Of a stretch of DNA of 64,000 nt, positions 8,443 to 17,464 are shown piece after piece. The notes under the pieces are model-generated. The model was not told the DNA's origin. It worked only from the letters and a program-made list of their open reading frames with translations, and did not search any database. The stretch's first letter is position 1; every line of letters starts with the position of its first letter. The position numbers and the translations under genes are program-made. Source of the stretch: Virgibacillus indicus. GTDB taxonomy: Bacteria; Bacillota; Bacilli; Bacillales; Amphibacillaceae. The stretch lies in assembly GCF_002266285.1 (NCBI RefSeq), contig NZ_NPMS01000011.1, positions 30,209-94,208 on the forward strand. Direction: 5' to 3'.

Positions 8443-9282
8443 TCATGCCTGCTCCCAATCGAATTCTTCATCCAGCAGTGGATCCCTATCCTCGAAAAAC
8501 GGCGGATAAATATCAGGGTGAAGAATACTGGCTATCTTATTTAAACCGAGCAGCAATTTAGGTGAAGGTCTGCAAAATAATGGTTCATCCAAAATATATA
8601 ATTGATCGTTTTTAATAGCTTCCATTTGCGCTATCTGAGGGCGCTTGAGGATAACTTTTGGATTAACCTTTTCCTTTTGCACACCAACCCACACCGCGCA
8701 CATAACATCAGGATTTCTTTTACTGACATCCTCCGAATCTGTTTGAACACTTGCTTCAGGCTTATCCTGAAATATGTTCTTTCCCCCTGCAAGCTCACTG
8801 ATTTCTGTTAACCAATTACTGGCTCCAGGTGTGAAAACAGGTTTTGGCCACCATTCCCAATAAAGCTTTTTTAGATTTTCTGCTTGTTTGGACAAATTAC
8901 GATAGTATTCAATGATTGAATTATATTTCATGTATAGCTGCTTTGCTTTTTGCTCCCTATTCGCTGCCATTCCAACAAATAATAAGCTTTCCCCAACCTC
9001 GGATAAGGTCTTTGGATTAGGAACAATCGTATAAGGTATGTTTCTCTTCTCCAGCTTTTCAATATTTCGTTCCATTCCAGGAACAGAAAGAGAAGCAAAC
9101 ACAAGGTCCGGCTTTAATTTTTCAACCTTATCCATGTCTATATCCAGATCACTGCCAAGCCTCGGCAATGTTTTAATACTCTCAGGCCAATCGGAATAGT
9201 TATCTACACCAACGATCGAATCAGTTAAACCCAAATAAGCTAATAATTCTGTATTGCTTGGACAAATCGATATTATTCTCAT
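8443..9282 (-). CDS. BtuF-like cobalamin-binding protein without signal peptide
   Basis: 279-residue helical-backbone periplasmic-binding-protein fold (ISICPSNTELLAYLGLTDSIVGVDNYSDWP, then LKPDLVFAS). Unlike the BtuF at 13255-14274 it has no signal peptide or lipobox: the mature-like fold starts at residue 2. The ATG at 9282 is directly behind GGAGGCGG, so a hidden leader is unlikely. The C-terminus is acidic (FFEDRDPLLDEEFDWEQA). Its place between cbiA and cobO suggests intracellular corrinoid binding or delivery, but that is inference. Confidence 0.75.
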   Translation of the reverse strand: MRIISICPSNTELLAYLGLTDSIVGVDNYSDWPESIKTLPRLGSDLDIDMDKVEKLKPDLVFASLSVPGMERNIEKLEKRNIPYTIVPNPKTLSEVGESLLFVGMAANREQKAKQLYMKYNSIIEYYRNLSKQAENLKKLYWEWWPKPVFTPGASNWLTEISELAGGKNIFQDKPEASVQTDSEDVSKRNPDVMCAVWVGVQKEKVNPKVILKRPQIAQMEAIKNDQLYILDEPLFCRPSPKLLLGLNKIASILHPDIYPPFFEDRDPLLDEEFDWEQA

Positions 9283-9349
9283 AGAATTCCGCCTCCCTTA
9301 AACAGTTAAAATCCTTTTCATGACAGCATCAGCCTGGCGTGATTGTAAA

Positions 9350-10726
9350 TTACTTTTTTTGCAAACTTGCTTCCAGGCATTTTTCAATCCAATTATCAAC
9401 AATTGATGGACAGGAGGCAAAATGCAATTGTGTAAAACCCGCAACTAAATTGCTGATTAGAAAGCCTTCCTTCTTCTTCCCCCTCATTCCTTCCGTCTCG
9501 AATGCATATGGAATAGCTTCATCATCTGAATGAAAGGTGGAGTAATGATATTCATGCCCTTTTGCAATGTGATTCCCTAGTAAAAAATTGTCATTTTGCC
9601 CACTGACCTCTCGATAACCTAATGCAGCCAAGTTGGGGTGCATTTGTATTTTACCTGGAATGACACCTGCCATCTCATGCTTCGTTTTTTCCGTAGTTTC
9701 CATGGATTCTGTTAAATACATGAATCCCCCGCATTCCGCTAATGTTGGTAATCCGCTTTCAATTGAAGCTTTCAATGATTGTTTTGTTTTACTGTTGGCT
9801 GCAAGTTTATCAGCAAACTCTTCCGGAAAACCTCCACCAAGATAAAGACCATCAACAGCCTCTGGCAAAACGTCATTCGCTAACGGGGAGAAATAAACTA
9901 TTTCCGCTCCATTCGCTTCCAGAATTTCTAAATTCTCGGGATAATAGAAGTTAAATGCTGCATCTTTGGCTACTGCAATCCTGAGAGAAGTTTCCTTCTT
10001 TTTATCAAATAGTGAAGGTCCTTTATTTTCTAAAAAGGTATCAGTAATAGATAACTCAAGAATCTGATCGATATTTATCGTATCAAGAACCAAATCTCCT
10101 AATTTATCAAAAAACGGATCAAGATCTCCTCTTTCAATAGAAGAAATGAGTCCCAGATTCCTCTCGGGGATTTCAATGTCAATCTCTCGTTTTAAATAAC
10201 CAAGTACAGGAATCGCACATTCTTGTTCAATTGCTGTTTTCACTAAATGAAAATGCCCTTCGCTTCCCACATTATTTGCGATCACACCTGCAATATTCGG
10301 ACCCTTATCAAATAATTGAAAACCCTTTACAATTGCTGCAGCACTCCGGGCCATGGCTGAGCAATCAACAACAAGCAGCACAGGACTTTTTGTTAATACA
10401 CTGATTTCTGCAGTAGACCCCGTATTTGTTTCCGGGCTTTTCCCATCAAAAAAACCCATAACTCCTTCAATAATCGAAATCTCAGCGTCCATCTTTCCAT
10501 GTGTAAAAACATCTAACAATCTATTTTCTGTCAGCATCCAGCTATCCAGATTACGAGATGCCCGGCCAGTTACAGCTGTGTGATAGGATGGATCAATATA
10601 ATCCGGCCCGCATTTAAAACCTTGAACTGTTAGCCCCCGTTTTTTTAATGCGGACATGATTCCAATTGTTAACGTTGTCTTCCCAACACCGCTGCCAGTT
10701 CCTGCTATGACCAATCGTCTGTCCAA
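9350..10726 (-). CDS. cbiA: cobyrinic acid a,c-diamide synthase CbiA
   Basis: 458-residue glutamine-dependent amidotransferase that amidates the a and c side chains of cobyrinic acid. The N-terminal P-loop is LVIAGTGSGVGKTTLTIG; FKCGPDYIDPSYH and EGVMGFFDG are classic CbiA motifs. The C-terminal glutaminase has GGGFPEEFA and ECGGFMYL with the nucleophilic cysteine. The TTG at 10726 is chosen because AAGGAGG lies eight bases upstream; an ATG at 10744 would overlap that site. CbiA without early corrin genes suggests use of imported cobyrinic-type precursors. Confidence 0.9.
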   Translation of the reverse strand: MDRRLVIAGTGSGVGKTTLTIGIMSALKKRGLTVQGFKCGPDYIDPSYHTAVTGRASRNLDSWMLTENRLLDVFTHGKMDAEISIIEGVMGFFDGKSPETNTGSTAEISVLTKSPVLLVVDCSAMARSAAAIVKGFQLFDKGPNIAGVIANNVGSEGHFHLVKTAIEQECAIPVLGYLKREIDIEIPERNLGLISSIERGDLDPFFDKLGDLVLDTINIDQILELSITDTFLENKGPSLFDKKKETSLRIAVAKDAAFNFYYPENLEILEANGAEIVYFSPLANDVLPEAVDGLYLGGGFPEEFADKLAANSKTKQSLKASIESGLPTLAECGGFMYLTESMETTEKTKHEMAGVIPGKIQMHPNLAALGYREVSGQNDNFLLGNHIAKGHEYHYSTFHSDDEAIPYAFETEGMRGKKKEGFLISNLVAGFTQLHFASCPSIVDNWIEKCLEASLQKK

Positions 10727-10757
10727 AAAGAAGACCTCCTTCATTTTAGAATTTCAC

Positions 10758-12224
10758 TTACTGACGGATCCGCTTCAAATATTTATTTACCGCCTTTTTA
10801 GTCGAACGATATACTAATTGACCAATCCCTTTCCCAACAGCAGTTCCTGACCCTGCATATGGAGTCTGTTCTCCCTGTTGTGTGAGGCCAATTACTAAAG
10901 CATCTGTAGAAGTACCTGTTGCAATCGTATCCGATTCACGGTCTTTAATCTGAAGGTCATGAAGTGCCTTCGTTTTTGCTTCCGTTGCTGTTATGCAGGC
11001 ATTCACAAGTGCACCATCCGTAAAATGGGCATCGATAAACACCATTGTATTGATTGTTCCGATTTGAGTGCCGGCACTTATAGTATATTCATTTGAGACA
11101 TCGATCGCGTTCCCTACCCCGGCTGTAACGATGACCAACATAGGAATGCCGTTTATATCCTTCGTTTCCATCACCATATCCTCCAGGTTAACCGCAGTCA
11201 TCATTGCAACCGTCGCTTCATGAGGGATATGATAGTTGTTAAGCCTTTCTCTCAAATCACTTTTCGGGTCAGCGCAATTATAGTGTTTATCCACATGAAA
11301 ATTACAAAAATGCTTTAACCAATGGATTCCTTCTCCTATTACCCCGTTTGATATCGTTCGTAATGGATGTTCAAATTGCATATGGATATAGGTGCTGTTT
11401 TTTTCGATTTGATAAGAATTATAAAAATCAAAAAAGTCCCTTTCCGCATGCTCTGGTGTCATTAATATCTGTGGTTTTGGCACAGTTGGGTGTGACCCGG
11501 TTTTCACATCTACTTCATACACCTGTTTTAACTGAGCTTCTTTTCGCAATGTATCGGCATTGCCAACGTCTATTAATCTGCCATTTTGCAGTAGGCCTAT
11601 TCGATCTGCATATAGTGCAGCAACATTTAAATCATGAAGGATAGCTAAAACCGTCAATCCCGTTTCCTGCTGCTGTTTCTTAATTAAATCGAGTATTTGA
11701 AATGTATGCTTAATATCCAGATGATTTGTTGGTTCATCTAAGAGCAGAATCTCGGGTTCCTGTGCCAAGGCTTTTGCCAATAATACCCGCTGCTTCTCTC
11801 CACCGCTGATCATACTGAATGGAGTATGACGAAACTGGATAATTTTCGTTTTCTCCATCACATCTTCTATGACTTTCCGGTCTTCTTTTGACAATTGCTT
11901 CAATATTCCTTTTTGATGCGGATAACGCCCAAGACGAATAATTTCTTCAACTGTATAATCAAATGAAACGAGGACTTCCTGGGTCAGGACAGATATCTTT
12001 TTCGCTTTCTCCAGCTTGGAATAAACCGGGATTTCTCTTCCTGATAAAAGAACGCTTCCACTTTGTATTGGCAGCTGGCCAGTTATTAATTTAAATAATG
12101 TTGTTTTACCACTTCCATTTGGTCCAAGTAACGCGAAGAATTCGGCATTTTCGATGGCTAAATCAATCCCCTGAATTATGGGGCTGCTGCTATATCCGCC
12201 AAATACATTTTCTATTTTCAACAT
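10758..12224 (-). CDS. fusion of B12 ABC-transporter ATPase (BtuD) and adenosylcobinamide amidohydrolase (CbiZ)
   Basis: 488-residue two-domain protein. Residues about 1-250 are an ABC ATPase: GPNGSGKTT (Walker A), MISGGEKQRVLLAKAL (signature), EILLLDEPTNHLD (Walker B) and a switch histidine. Residues about 270-488 match CbiZ (TISNGVIGEGIHWL, AVMMTAVNLEDMV, TAGVGNAIDVSNEY, GTSTDALVIGLTQQG). CbiZ cleaves the aminopropanol arm of adenosylcobinamide to give cobyric acid, so corrinoids with foreign lower ligands can be rebuilt. The fusion ties entry through BtuCD to remodelling. ATG 12224 follows GGGAGGGG; btuC stops four bases upstream. Confidence 0.93.
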   Translation of the reverse strand: MLKIENVFGGYSSSPIIQGIDLAIENAEFFALLGPNGSGKTTLFKLITGQLPIQSGSVLLSGREIPVYSKLEKAKKISVLTQEVLVSFDYTVEEIIRLGRYPHQKGILKQLSKEDRKVIEDVMEKTKIIQFRHTPFSMISGGEKQRVLLAKALAQEPEILLLDEPTNHLDIKHTFQILDLIKKQQQETGLTVLAILHDLNVAALYADRIGLLQNGRLIDVGNADTLRKEAQLKQVYEVDVKTGSHPTVPKPQILMTPEHAERDFFDFYNSYQIEKNSTYIHMQFEHPLRTISNGVIGEGIHWLKHFCNFHVDKHYNCADPKSDLRERLNNYHIPHEATVAMMTAVNLEDMVMETKDINGIPMLVIVTAGVGNAIDVSNEYTISAGTQIGTINTMVFIDAHFTDGALVNACITATEAKTKALHDLQIKDRESDTIATGTSTDALVIGLTQQGEQTPYAGSGTAVGKGIGQLVYRSTKKAVNKYLKRIRQ

Positions 12225-12227
12225 CAC

Positions 12228-13262
12228 TTAACCCCTCCCAGCAATTCTTTCCCTGACTAGTAATGCAGCAAAAACCGGTGCGCCAATAAGGCCAGTTATC
12301 ACACCTATCGGGAGTTCACTTGGTGCGATAATAGTTCGTGAAATAAGATCTGCTATAATCAGAAATGCTCCACCAACAAGCATCGATAAAGGGAGAACAT
12401 GCCTGTGGTCAGGTCCAGTAACGATTCGAACAAGATGCGGGATTACCAATCCAACAAATCCAATGGCTCCGGAAACCGCTACAGCAGCGCCGGATAATAA
12501 GGAAGCACCAACTAATATGAATATTTTTCCTCTTTTTACATTTACTCCAATATGATCTGCTGCTTCTTCACCTAATGCCAGCGCATTCAATTCACGGTAA
12601 TGAATGAGAAGAATAAAAGCTCCCGCTATCATAAAAGGAAAAATGAGCTGAACATGGCTCCATCCTCTCATTGCTACACTTCCATATAACCAGTAAATAA
12701 TTTGTGTCATGGAATCCTGATCACCTAACGAAATAATCAGTGATGTAAGAGCCCCAATAAAAGAGCTGATAATGATGCCTGCTAAGATAATCGTTTCAAT
12801 GGCCAGACCTCTATTGGTCAGCCGCACGACACCAAAGACCACTAATAATGTAATCATTCCACCTATGATAGCAGTGACAGGAAGCGTAAATCCTCCTAAT
12901 CCCGGAATCGTTAGATGAAAAAAAATAACGACTACCGCTCCTAAAGATGCTCCAGATGAAACCCCAATCGTATATGGCTCTGCTAAAGGGTTCCGCAAGA
13001 TCCCCTGAAAGGCAGCACCAGCTAATGCCAAAGATGCTCCTACACAAAGTGCAAGTAAAACCCTGGGAAGACGGATATCCCATATAATCAATTCTTCATT
13101 TTTTGGAACAGCATCTAACCATCCCATTCCAAAAGCATTTTCAGATACAATATGTAAAATGGTTGAAACCGGAATGGTCACACTGCTTTCCAATAAACCC
13201 AAGAGGGCTGCACCTAGTACAAACCCTCCAGCTAAAATATATAACCAAACAATTTTATTCAC
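12228..13262 (-). CDS. btuC: vitamin B12 ABC transporter permease BtuC (FecCD family)
   Basis: About 344-residue permease with roughly ten membrane helices. FecCD-family motifs are ALAGAAFQGILRNPLAEPYTIGVSSGA and, in the loop that meets the ATPase, SGAIGFVGLVIPHLVR. The GTG at 13262 overlaps the btuF stop by eight bases and gives the usual N-terminus (NKIVWLYILAGG); a TTG at 13310 would overlap btuF by 56. Works with BtuF (13255-14274) and the BtuD domain of the next gene. Confidence 0.9.
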   Translation of the reverse strand: MNKIVWLYILAGGFVLGAALLGLLESSVTIPVSTILHIVSENAFGMGWLDAVPKNEELIIWDIRLPRVLLALCVGASLALAGAAFQGILRNPLAEPYTIGVSSGASLGAVVVIFFHLTIPGLGGFTLPVTAIIGGMITLLVVFGVVRLTNRGLAIETIILAGIIISSFIGALTSLIISLGDQDSMTQIIYWLYGSVAMRGWSHVQLIFPFMIAGAFILLIHYRELNALALGEEAADHIGVNVKRGKIFILVGASLLSGAAVAVSGAIGFVGLVIPHLVRIVTGPDHRHVLPLSMLVGGAFLIIADLISRTIIAPSELPIGVITGLIGAPVFAALLVRERIAGRG

Positions 13263-14274
13263 TAAATACTTCTGGATAAATGAGCTCGGCAAGTGTTTCA
13301 ACCCCTTCAATTAAACGAGGCCCTGGTCTGGTAACCGTATCATTGTCTACATCAAATACTTGCTCGTTTTTAACAGCAGGAACTTCTGCCCAGCCATCAC
13401 GTGTGAGAACTTCGTTTTCCGGTTCATCAATATAATAGCCATAGGTTGTAATAATAAGATCGGGATTTAAAGTAACAATTTCCTCTTCTGTAAATTTCAC
13501 CCATCCGTCTCTATCTTCTGCGGCATTAACAGCATTGATGGACTCCAGCATTTCATGCATAAATGTATTTTTTCCGGTTGTAAATATGTCTGGAGCTGGT
13601 GAAACCTCAACCCAAACCTTTTTTTTATCTGTAATAGCTTCTGCTTTTTCTTTAATCTTCTTGTGACGCTGCTTCATATCTGAAATAATTTCTGCTGCTT
13701 CGGCCTTTCTTCCAGTGGCTTCGGCAATCATTTCCATGTCGCCATATGCATCATCAAAAGATGAAGCACCCCCAATAACAACAACCTTCATGCCTGATTC
13801 TTCATATTGCTCTAATATTTCTGCATGGTTATTATAATGATAGTCAGTTACAAAGATCATGTCTGGCAGAAGTGTTAGAATAAGTTCTACATTCATATCT
13901 TGTGCACCAACTTTTTGGATTTTTTGAGTTTCCTCTGGATAATTATCATAGTCTGATACCCCAATGATTTTATCCCCTAATCCAAATGCAAATAAAATTT
14001 CGGTTGTACTTGGCTGAATGGAAACAATCGTCTCAGGTTCCTTATCAACCGTCACCTCTCGATTAGCACCGTCAGTAATGGTTACAGGAAATAGTTCGCC
14101 ATTCTTCTCTTCTTTTCCATCCTGGTTATTTTCTGATTGTTCTTCCTCTGATACATCTGGCTGGCCCTCTTCTATTTGTTTCTCGCTATTAGAACCACAC
14201 CCCGCTAGCATTGCCATTGTTAACATTAAAACGATACTGAAAAGAGTCCATTTTTTAAGGACAAAGCTATTCAT
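13255..14274 (-). CDS. btuF: vitamin B12 ABC transporter substrate-binding lipoprotein BtuF
   Basis: 339-residue lipoprotein. A hydrophobic signal (LFSIVLMLTMAMLAGC) ends in a lipobox with Cys near residue 26. An acidic linker follows, then the helical-backbone binding fold (VSIQPSTTEILFAFGLGDKIIGVSDYDNYP). The ATG at 14274 sits behind AGGAGGGAAAG. It is first in the operon and directly downstream of the cobalamin riboswitch and its attenuator. A siderophore-binding protein would share the fold; the riboswitch and operon make corrinoid the likely ligand. Confidence 0.9.
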   Translation of the reverse strand: MNSFVLKKWTLFSIVLMLTMAMLAGCGSNSEKQIEEGQPDVSEEEQSENNQDGKEEKNGELFPVTITDGANREVTVDKEPETIVSIQPSTTEILFAFGLGDKIIGVSDYDNYPEETQKIQKVGAQDMNVELILTLLPDMIFVTDYHYNNHAEILEQYEESGMKVVVIGGASSFDDAYGDMEMIAEATGRKAEAAEIISDMKQRHKKIKEKAEAITDKKKVWVEVSPAPDIFTTGKNTFMHEMLESINAVNAAEDRDGWVKFTEEEIVTLNPDLIITTYGYYIDEPENEVLTRDGWAEVPAVKNEQVFDVDNDTVTRPGPRLIEGVETLAELIYPEVFSE

Positions 14275-14302
14275 TTCTTTCCCTCCTACTATTTTTTGCA
14301 AT

Positions 14303-14330
14303 AAAAAATGCCCTTCTCAAGGAAAGGCAT
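14303..14330 (-). terminator. attenuator hairpin of the cobalamin riboswitch
   Basis: On the minus strand ATGCCTTT pairs with AAGGGCAT around a seven-base loop and is followed by a run of T, just before the btuF ribosome binding site. This is an intrinsic terminator between aptamer and first gene, expected to form when adenosylcobalamin is bound. Confidence 0.75.
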
Positions 14331-14447
14331 AAGTGTAAAAGGTACATATCTATCATACATGCAGAAAATGAAACACTATGTATTACTACACTCTACAGCA
14401 TTATGATGTACTTTAAACAATCCTTTCCTCGAGGAAGTTCAAAAACC

Positions 14448-14626
14448 AAAATAGGCAGGTCTCCTGACTTACGATTAAACCGATTGGTTAACCTTCCCAT
14501 GCGGCTGCACAGTGGACAATTCTAACCTTTCTAATCGCTTACAGTGGCGGGACCGTGTTGGATTCGCACCAACTTCCCTCTTCGTCTTAAATAATTTTAA
14601 CTAAACAATTTAAGAAACCTATTTTT
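14448..14626 (-). promoter_or_regulatory. cobalamin (AdoCbl) riboswitch
   Basis: Read on the minus strand, the region holds the conserved B12-element core: GGTGCGAATCCAACACGG, then CCCGCCACTGTAAGCG, then GCCGCATGGGAAGG and finally the B12 box AGTCAGGAGACCTGCC. The outer helix can form between AAAATAGG and CCTATTTT at its two ends. It precedes btuF by about 170 bases and probably controls much or all of the 14-kb operon. Confidence 0.95.
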
Positions 14627-15099
14627 TGAATATCTATTAAGTTTTTACTACTAAATTAATAATAGCATATTTCATTTCCTTGTACAGGAGAAATATAACC
14701 TTTTAAAAAGATGTCACAATACAAGCTGTCCTTTTCCTTATTTTATTTTCACAGGCAAGAAAAAACTGTAATAATTATTATGAATACTAAAAATTAAGCT
14801 TATACCCTTAAAACAGGAAAACACCCCATATGGGGCATTCCAAATGATATTTGCTACTAAGCTGGCCAAAATAAAGTGTTCTGTTCAATCAAACAGATAA
14901 TCTTAGATCAGTTGTTCTTTCAGTTATACAAAGCTCTTTTTATTTGGTATACAGATAATATTTGTATGAAATTTCCCTTAATTACCGTGTTTGTTTTTAG
15001 TCAATTTTCGATTCATTTTTTATTTATAAGATCTATTTTTTTGCTTTACATTAAAATTATTCGTGTTACGATGGTATAGAAAATTGCATATCCATAATT
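14627..15099. other. AT-rich intergenic region between two divergent riboswitches
   Basis: About 470 bases with no convincing gene; a 67-codon ORF here has no ribosome binding site. It must hold the promoters of the leftward B12 operon and the rightward lipM-lipA operon. A perfect palindrome CCCCATATGGGG lies at 14824-14835. Confidence 0.5.
15045..15072 (+). promoter_or_regulatory. candidate sigma-A promoter of the TPP riboswitch transcript
   Basis: TTTACA (15045-15050) and TACGAT (15067-15072) are 16 bases apart, and the TPP aptamer begins about 28 bases downstream. Both boxes differ from consensus, so this is a guess from position. Confidence 0.35.
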
Positions 15100-15190
15100 A
15101 CTGGGGGAGCTATTTTTAAGTGGCTGAGAGGAACTATTTTGTTCTGACCCTTTGCACTCGATCTGGATAATACCAGCGTGGGGAAGTGTG
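15100..15190 (+). promoter_or_regulatory. TPP riboswitch (THI element)
   Basis: Conserved THI-box elements appear in order: CTGGGGGAGC, GGCTGAGAGGA, GACCCTTTGCACTCGATCTG and GGATAATACCAGCGTGGGGAAG. No thiamine gene follows; the next genes on this strand are lipM and lipA, after a terminator and a short leader ORF. Confidence 0.95.
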
Positions 15191-15234
15191 GTCAAAAGTA
15201 TACCTTTGTAAGCTGTGTTTCAAATACAACAGAC

Positions 15235-15265
15235 TGCATTTCCTCTTCGGAAATGCATTTTTTTA
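15235..15265 (+). terminator. intrinsic terminator of the TPP leader
   Basis: TGCATTTCC pairs with GGAAATGCA around a five-base loop, followed by eight T. It is about 45 bases after the TPP aptamer, as expected for a riboswitch that terminates transcription when TPP is bound. Confidence 0.85.
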
Positions 15266-15328
15266 TGACTAATTATTATTTCGACAATCCGCCGCGAGTC
15301 CGTCTTTGTCGAAGAAGGAGGGATTTTT

Positions 15329-15391
15329 ATGTCAGTTGCATCTTGTTCAAGTAATGACTGTCTCCATTTCAGCAAACTGTTTAACACTTAA
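15329..15391 (+). CDS. 20-codon leader ORF between TPP terminator and lipM
   Basis: ATG at 15329 behind a strong AAGGAGGG encodes MSVASCSSNDCLHFSKLFNT and stops at TAA 15389. An inverted repeat TTCGACAA (15280-15287) / TTGTCGAA (15306-15313) abuts the ribosome binding site. No family is recognised. It could be a leader peptide or the stump of a lost gene. Confidence 0.4.
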   Translation: MSVASCSSNDCLHFSKLFNT

Positions 15392-15473
15392 AGAAAATAA
15401 TTCAACTGATTAACTGACTTGAGCTATAAGATTATTCATAAAAGAACTAATAACATGATTGGTGGGGAGTTAT

Positions 15474-16298
15474 TTGAAAGAGATATGGACTTACTTAGAT
15501 ACAGGGTTTCATGATGCTGCTATAAATATGGCATTGGATGAATCTTTGCTGAATTGGCATAGTGAAGGAAGGATTCCGCCCACACTGAGAATGTACGGGT
15601 GGTCTAAACCTAGTCTTTCGATTGGTCGTTTCCAGTCCATAAAACCGATAGATTTTGCAGCACTAGAACACCATAAATGTCAATTTGTCCGGAGGCTAAC
15701 AGGTGGAAGTGCTGTGCTTCATGATAATGAACTGACTTACAGTATTACAGTTTCTGAGAATCATCCCAATATTCCAGGCTCCATCAAGGAAGCTTATTAT
15801 CACTTATCCAAAGGACTTTTGGAAGGGTATGCAAACCTGGGTATCTATGCTGAACATACTTCGACAAAAGGCAAACTGGATAAAGGCTCTGCAGCTGTCT
15901 GTTTCGAAAAGACAGCCTTCTATGAATTAGTCGTAGATGGAAAAAAGATTTCGGGAAATGCCCAAACAAGAAAAGATGGTGTTCTGCTTCAGCATGGATC
16001 AATACCAATAACCATCGATGAGAAGATGCTTTTTGATTTATTTCTATTTCCATCAGAAGAAGCCAGGAAAAGAAAGCGATTGGAGTTTTTCAAAAAAGCG
16101 TCGGCCATCCAGCGGCTGACAGATAAACAACATACTTTTGATGAGATCAAGACAGCTTTCCTTGATGGATTCGCTATTGGATTAAATATATCGCTGAAGC
16201 CAATGACATTATCCCAAAATCAATGGAGAGAAGTCCATGAATTAGCAAGTAAGAAATATGCTTCATCATCTATTGCAGAGGGAGTTGAAATGAGATGA
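15474..16298 (+). CDS. lipM: octanoyl transferase LipM
   Basis: 274-residue biotin/lipoate-ligase-fold protein resembling B. subtilis LipM throughout: [51 protein letters not shown], then [20 protein letters not shown], whose Cys (about residue 143) corresponds to the catalytic Cys of LipM, and [17 protein letters not shown]. LipM moves octanoate from acyl carrier protein to GcvH, the first step of lipoate assembly. TTG 15474 ([11 protein letters not shown]) is chosen for its GGGGAG site and match to the family N-terminus. It overlaps lipA by four bases. Confidence 0.88.
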   Translation: MKEIWTYLDTGFHDAAINMALDESLLNWHSEGRIPPTLRMYGWSKPSLSIGRFQSIKPIDFAALEHHKCQFVRRLTGGSAVLHDNELTYSITVSENHPNIPGSIKEAYYHLSKGLLEGYANLGIYAEHTSTKGKLDKGSAAVCFEKTAFYELVVDGKKISGNAQTRKDGVLLQHGSIPITIDEKMLFDLFLFPSEEARKRKRLEFFKKASAIQRLTDKQHTFDEIKTAFLDGFAIGLNISLKPMTLSQNQWREVHELASKKYASSSIAEGVEMR

Positions 16299-17239
16299 CA
16301 AAACAGCAGGAATACATACGAAAACCAGACTGGCTAAAAATAAAAATTAACACTAACAAAACCTATACAGGTTTAAAAAAGCTCATGCGCAACAAGAAAC
16401 TCAATACAGTCTGTGAGGAAGCAAGATGCCCAAACATCCATGAATGCTGGAGTGAAAGGAAGACTGCTACATTTATGATTTTAGGTGATACATGCACCCG
16501 CGGATGCCGTTTTTGCGCAGTAAAAACCGGGCTTCCAAATGAATTGGACTGGGGAGAACCACAAAGAGTGGCAGAATCCGTAACGATTATGGGCCTAAAA
16601 CATGTTGTAATCACAGCGGTTGCCCGGGATGATTTAGAGGATGGCGGTGCTGCGGTTTTTGCTGAAACTGTAAGGACGATTCGCCGTGAAAACCCTGGCT
16701 GTACCATTGAGATACTCCCGTCGGATATGAAAGGTGATTATAAAAGTCTGCACACATTAATGGACAGCAGCCCTGATATATTCAACCATAACATCGAAAC
16801 GGTAAGACGATTGACAAAACGGGTACGTGCACGGGCAATGTATGACAGATCACTTCAGCTACTACAACGTGTCAAAGAAATTGCGCCACTTACTCCAACA
16901 AAATCAAGCATCATGGTTGGGCTCGGCGAAACGAAGGATGAAATCATTCAGGCGATGGATGATTTGTTAGCTCATGATGTGGATATTATGACAATTGGGC
17001 AATATTTACAGCCAACTAAAAAGCATCTTTTCGTTGAACGCTATTACCATCCAGATGAGTTTGTGGAATTAAAGGAAATCGCTTTGGCAAAAGGATTTCG
17101 CCATTGTGAATCCGGTCCCCTTGTCCGTTCGTCATATCATGCCGATGAACAGGTCAGCCAGGCTTCCGTACAACGAAGGATCAAGTATATGAAAGGCTTT
17201 GAAAAACAGGAAAATCAAGAGATAGATTTCAAGTTTTAA
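16295..17239 (+). CDS. lipA: lipoyl synthase LipA
   Basis: 314-residue radical-SAM enzyme that inserts two sulfurs into the octanoyl chain on GcvH or E2. It carries both cluster motifs: [12 protein letters not shown] (auxiliary cluster) and CTRGCRFC (radical SAM), plus the C-terminal RSSYHADEQ with the serine ligand. The ATG at 16295 overlaps the lipM stop (ATGA) and has AGAGGGAG upstream. Cotranscribed with lipM, apparently under the TPP riboswitch. Confidence 0.97.
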   Translation: MTKQQEYIRKPDWLKIKINTNKTYTGLKKLMRNKKLNTVCEEARCPNIHECWSERKTATFMILGDTCTRGCRFCAVKTGLPNELDWGEPQRVAESVTIMGLKHVVITAVARDDLEDGGAAVFAETVRTIRRENPGCTIEILPSDMKGDYKSLHTLMDSSPDIFNHNIETVRRLTKRVRARAMYDRSLQLLQRVKEIAPLTPTKSSIMVGLGETKDEIIQAMDDLLAHDVDIMTIGQYLQPTKKHLFVERYYHPDEFVELKEIALAKGFRHCESGPLVRSSYHADEQVSQASVQRRIKYMKGFEKQENQEIDFKF

Positions 17240-17260
17240 TGACATAAAGTGAATCCTGTA

Positions 17261-17417
17261 TTAGTAGGGTTGGGCTAACGAGATAAAGAATACGATGACA
17301 GCAATAAATTTGACTTGCAGTAAAACATGAGCCACTTCTGTCATACTTTTACCAGTGATTGCTGCAATAATTACCACTGTTGACCCCTCTGCTAAAAAGG
17401 GATCAGGAATCTCGAAC
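17261..17417 (-). pseudogene. C-terminal remnant of a membrane protein cut by the IS91 element
   Basis: Reading leftward from the IS edge, a frame of about 51 codons gives FEIPDPFLAEGSTVVIIAA and a hydrophobic tail ending FFISLAQPY and TAA at 17261-17263. It looks like the end of an integral membrane transporter, family not recognised. The frame is entered exactly at the GTTC tetranucleotide next to the IS end, and no N-terminal part was found beyond the other end. Confidence 0.35.
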
Positions 17418-17432
17418 TTAAAAATAAGAAAA

Positions 17433-17453
17433 ACCGGGCAAACCCCGCCCGGT
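17433..17453 (-). terminator. GC-rich hairpin at the transposase-3' end of the IS91 element
   Basis: ACCGGGC pairs with GCCCGGT; on the minus strand it is followed by TTTTTCTTATTTTT, so it can terminate IS transcription. Its position also suits the origin-end hairpin of an IS91 element. Confidence 0.6.
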
Positions 17454-17464
17454 CCTTTTCCTAG

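Noticed and set aside
14876..15079. 67-codon hydrophobic ORF between the riboswitches
   Set aside because: AT-rich chance frame, no ribosome binding site, overlaps the likely promoter of the TPP leader.
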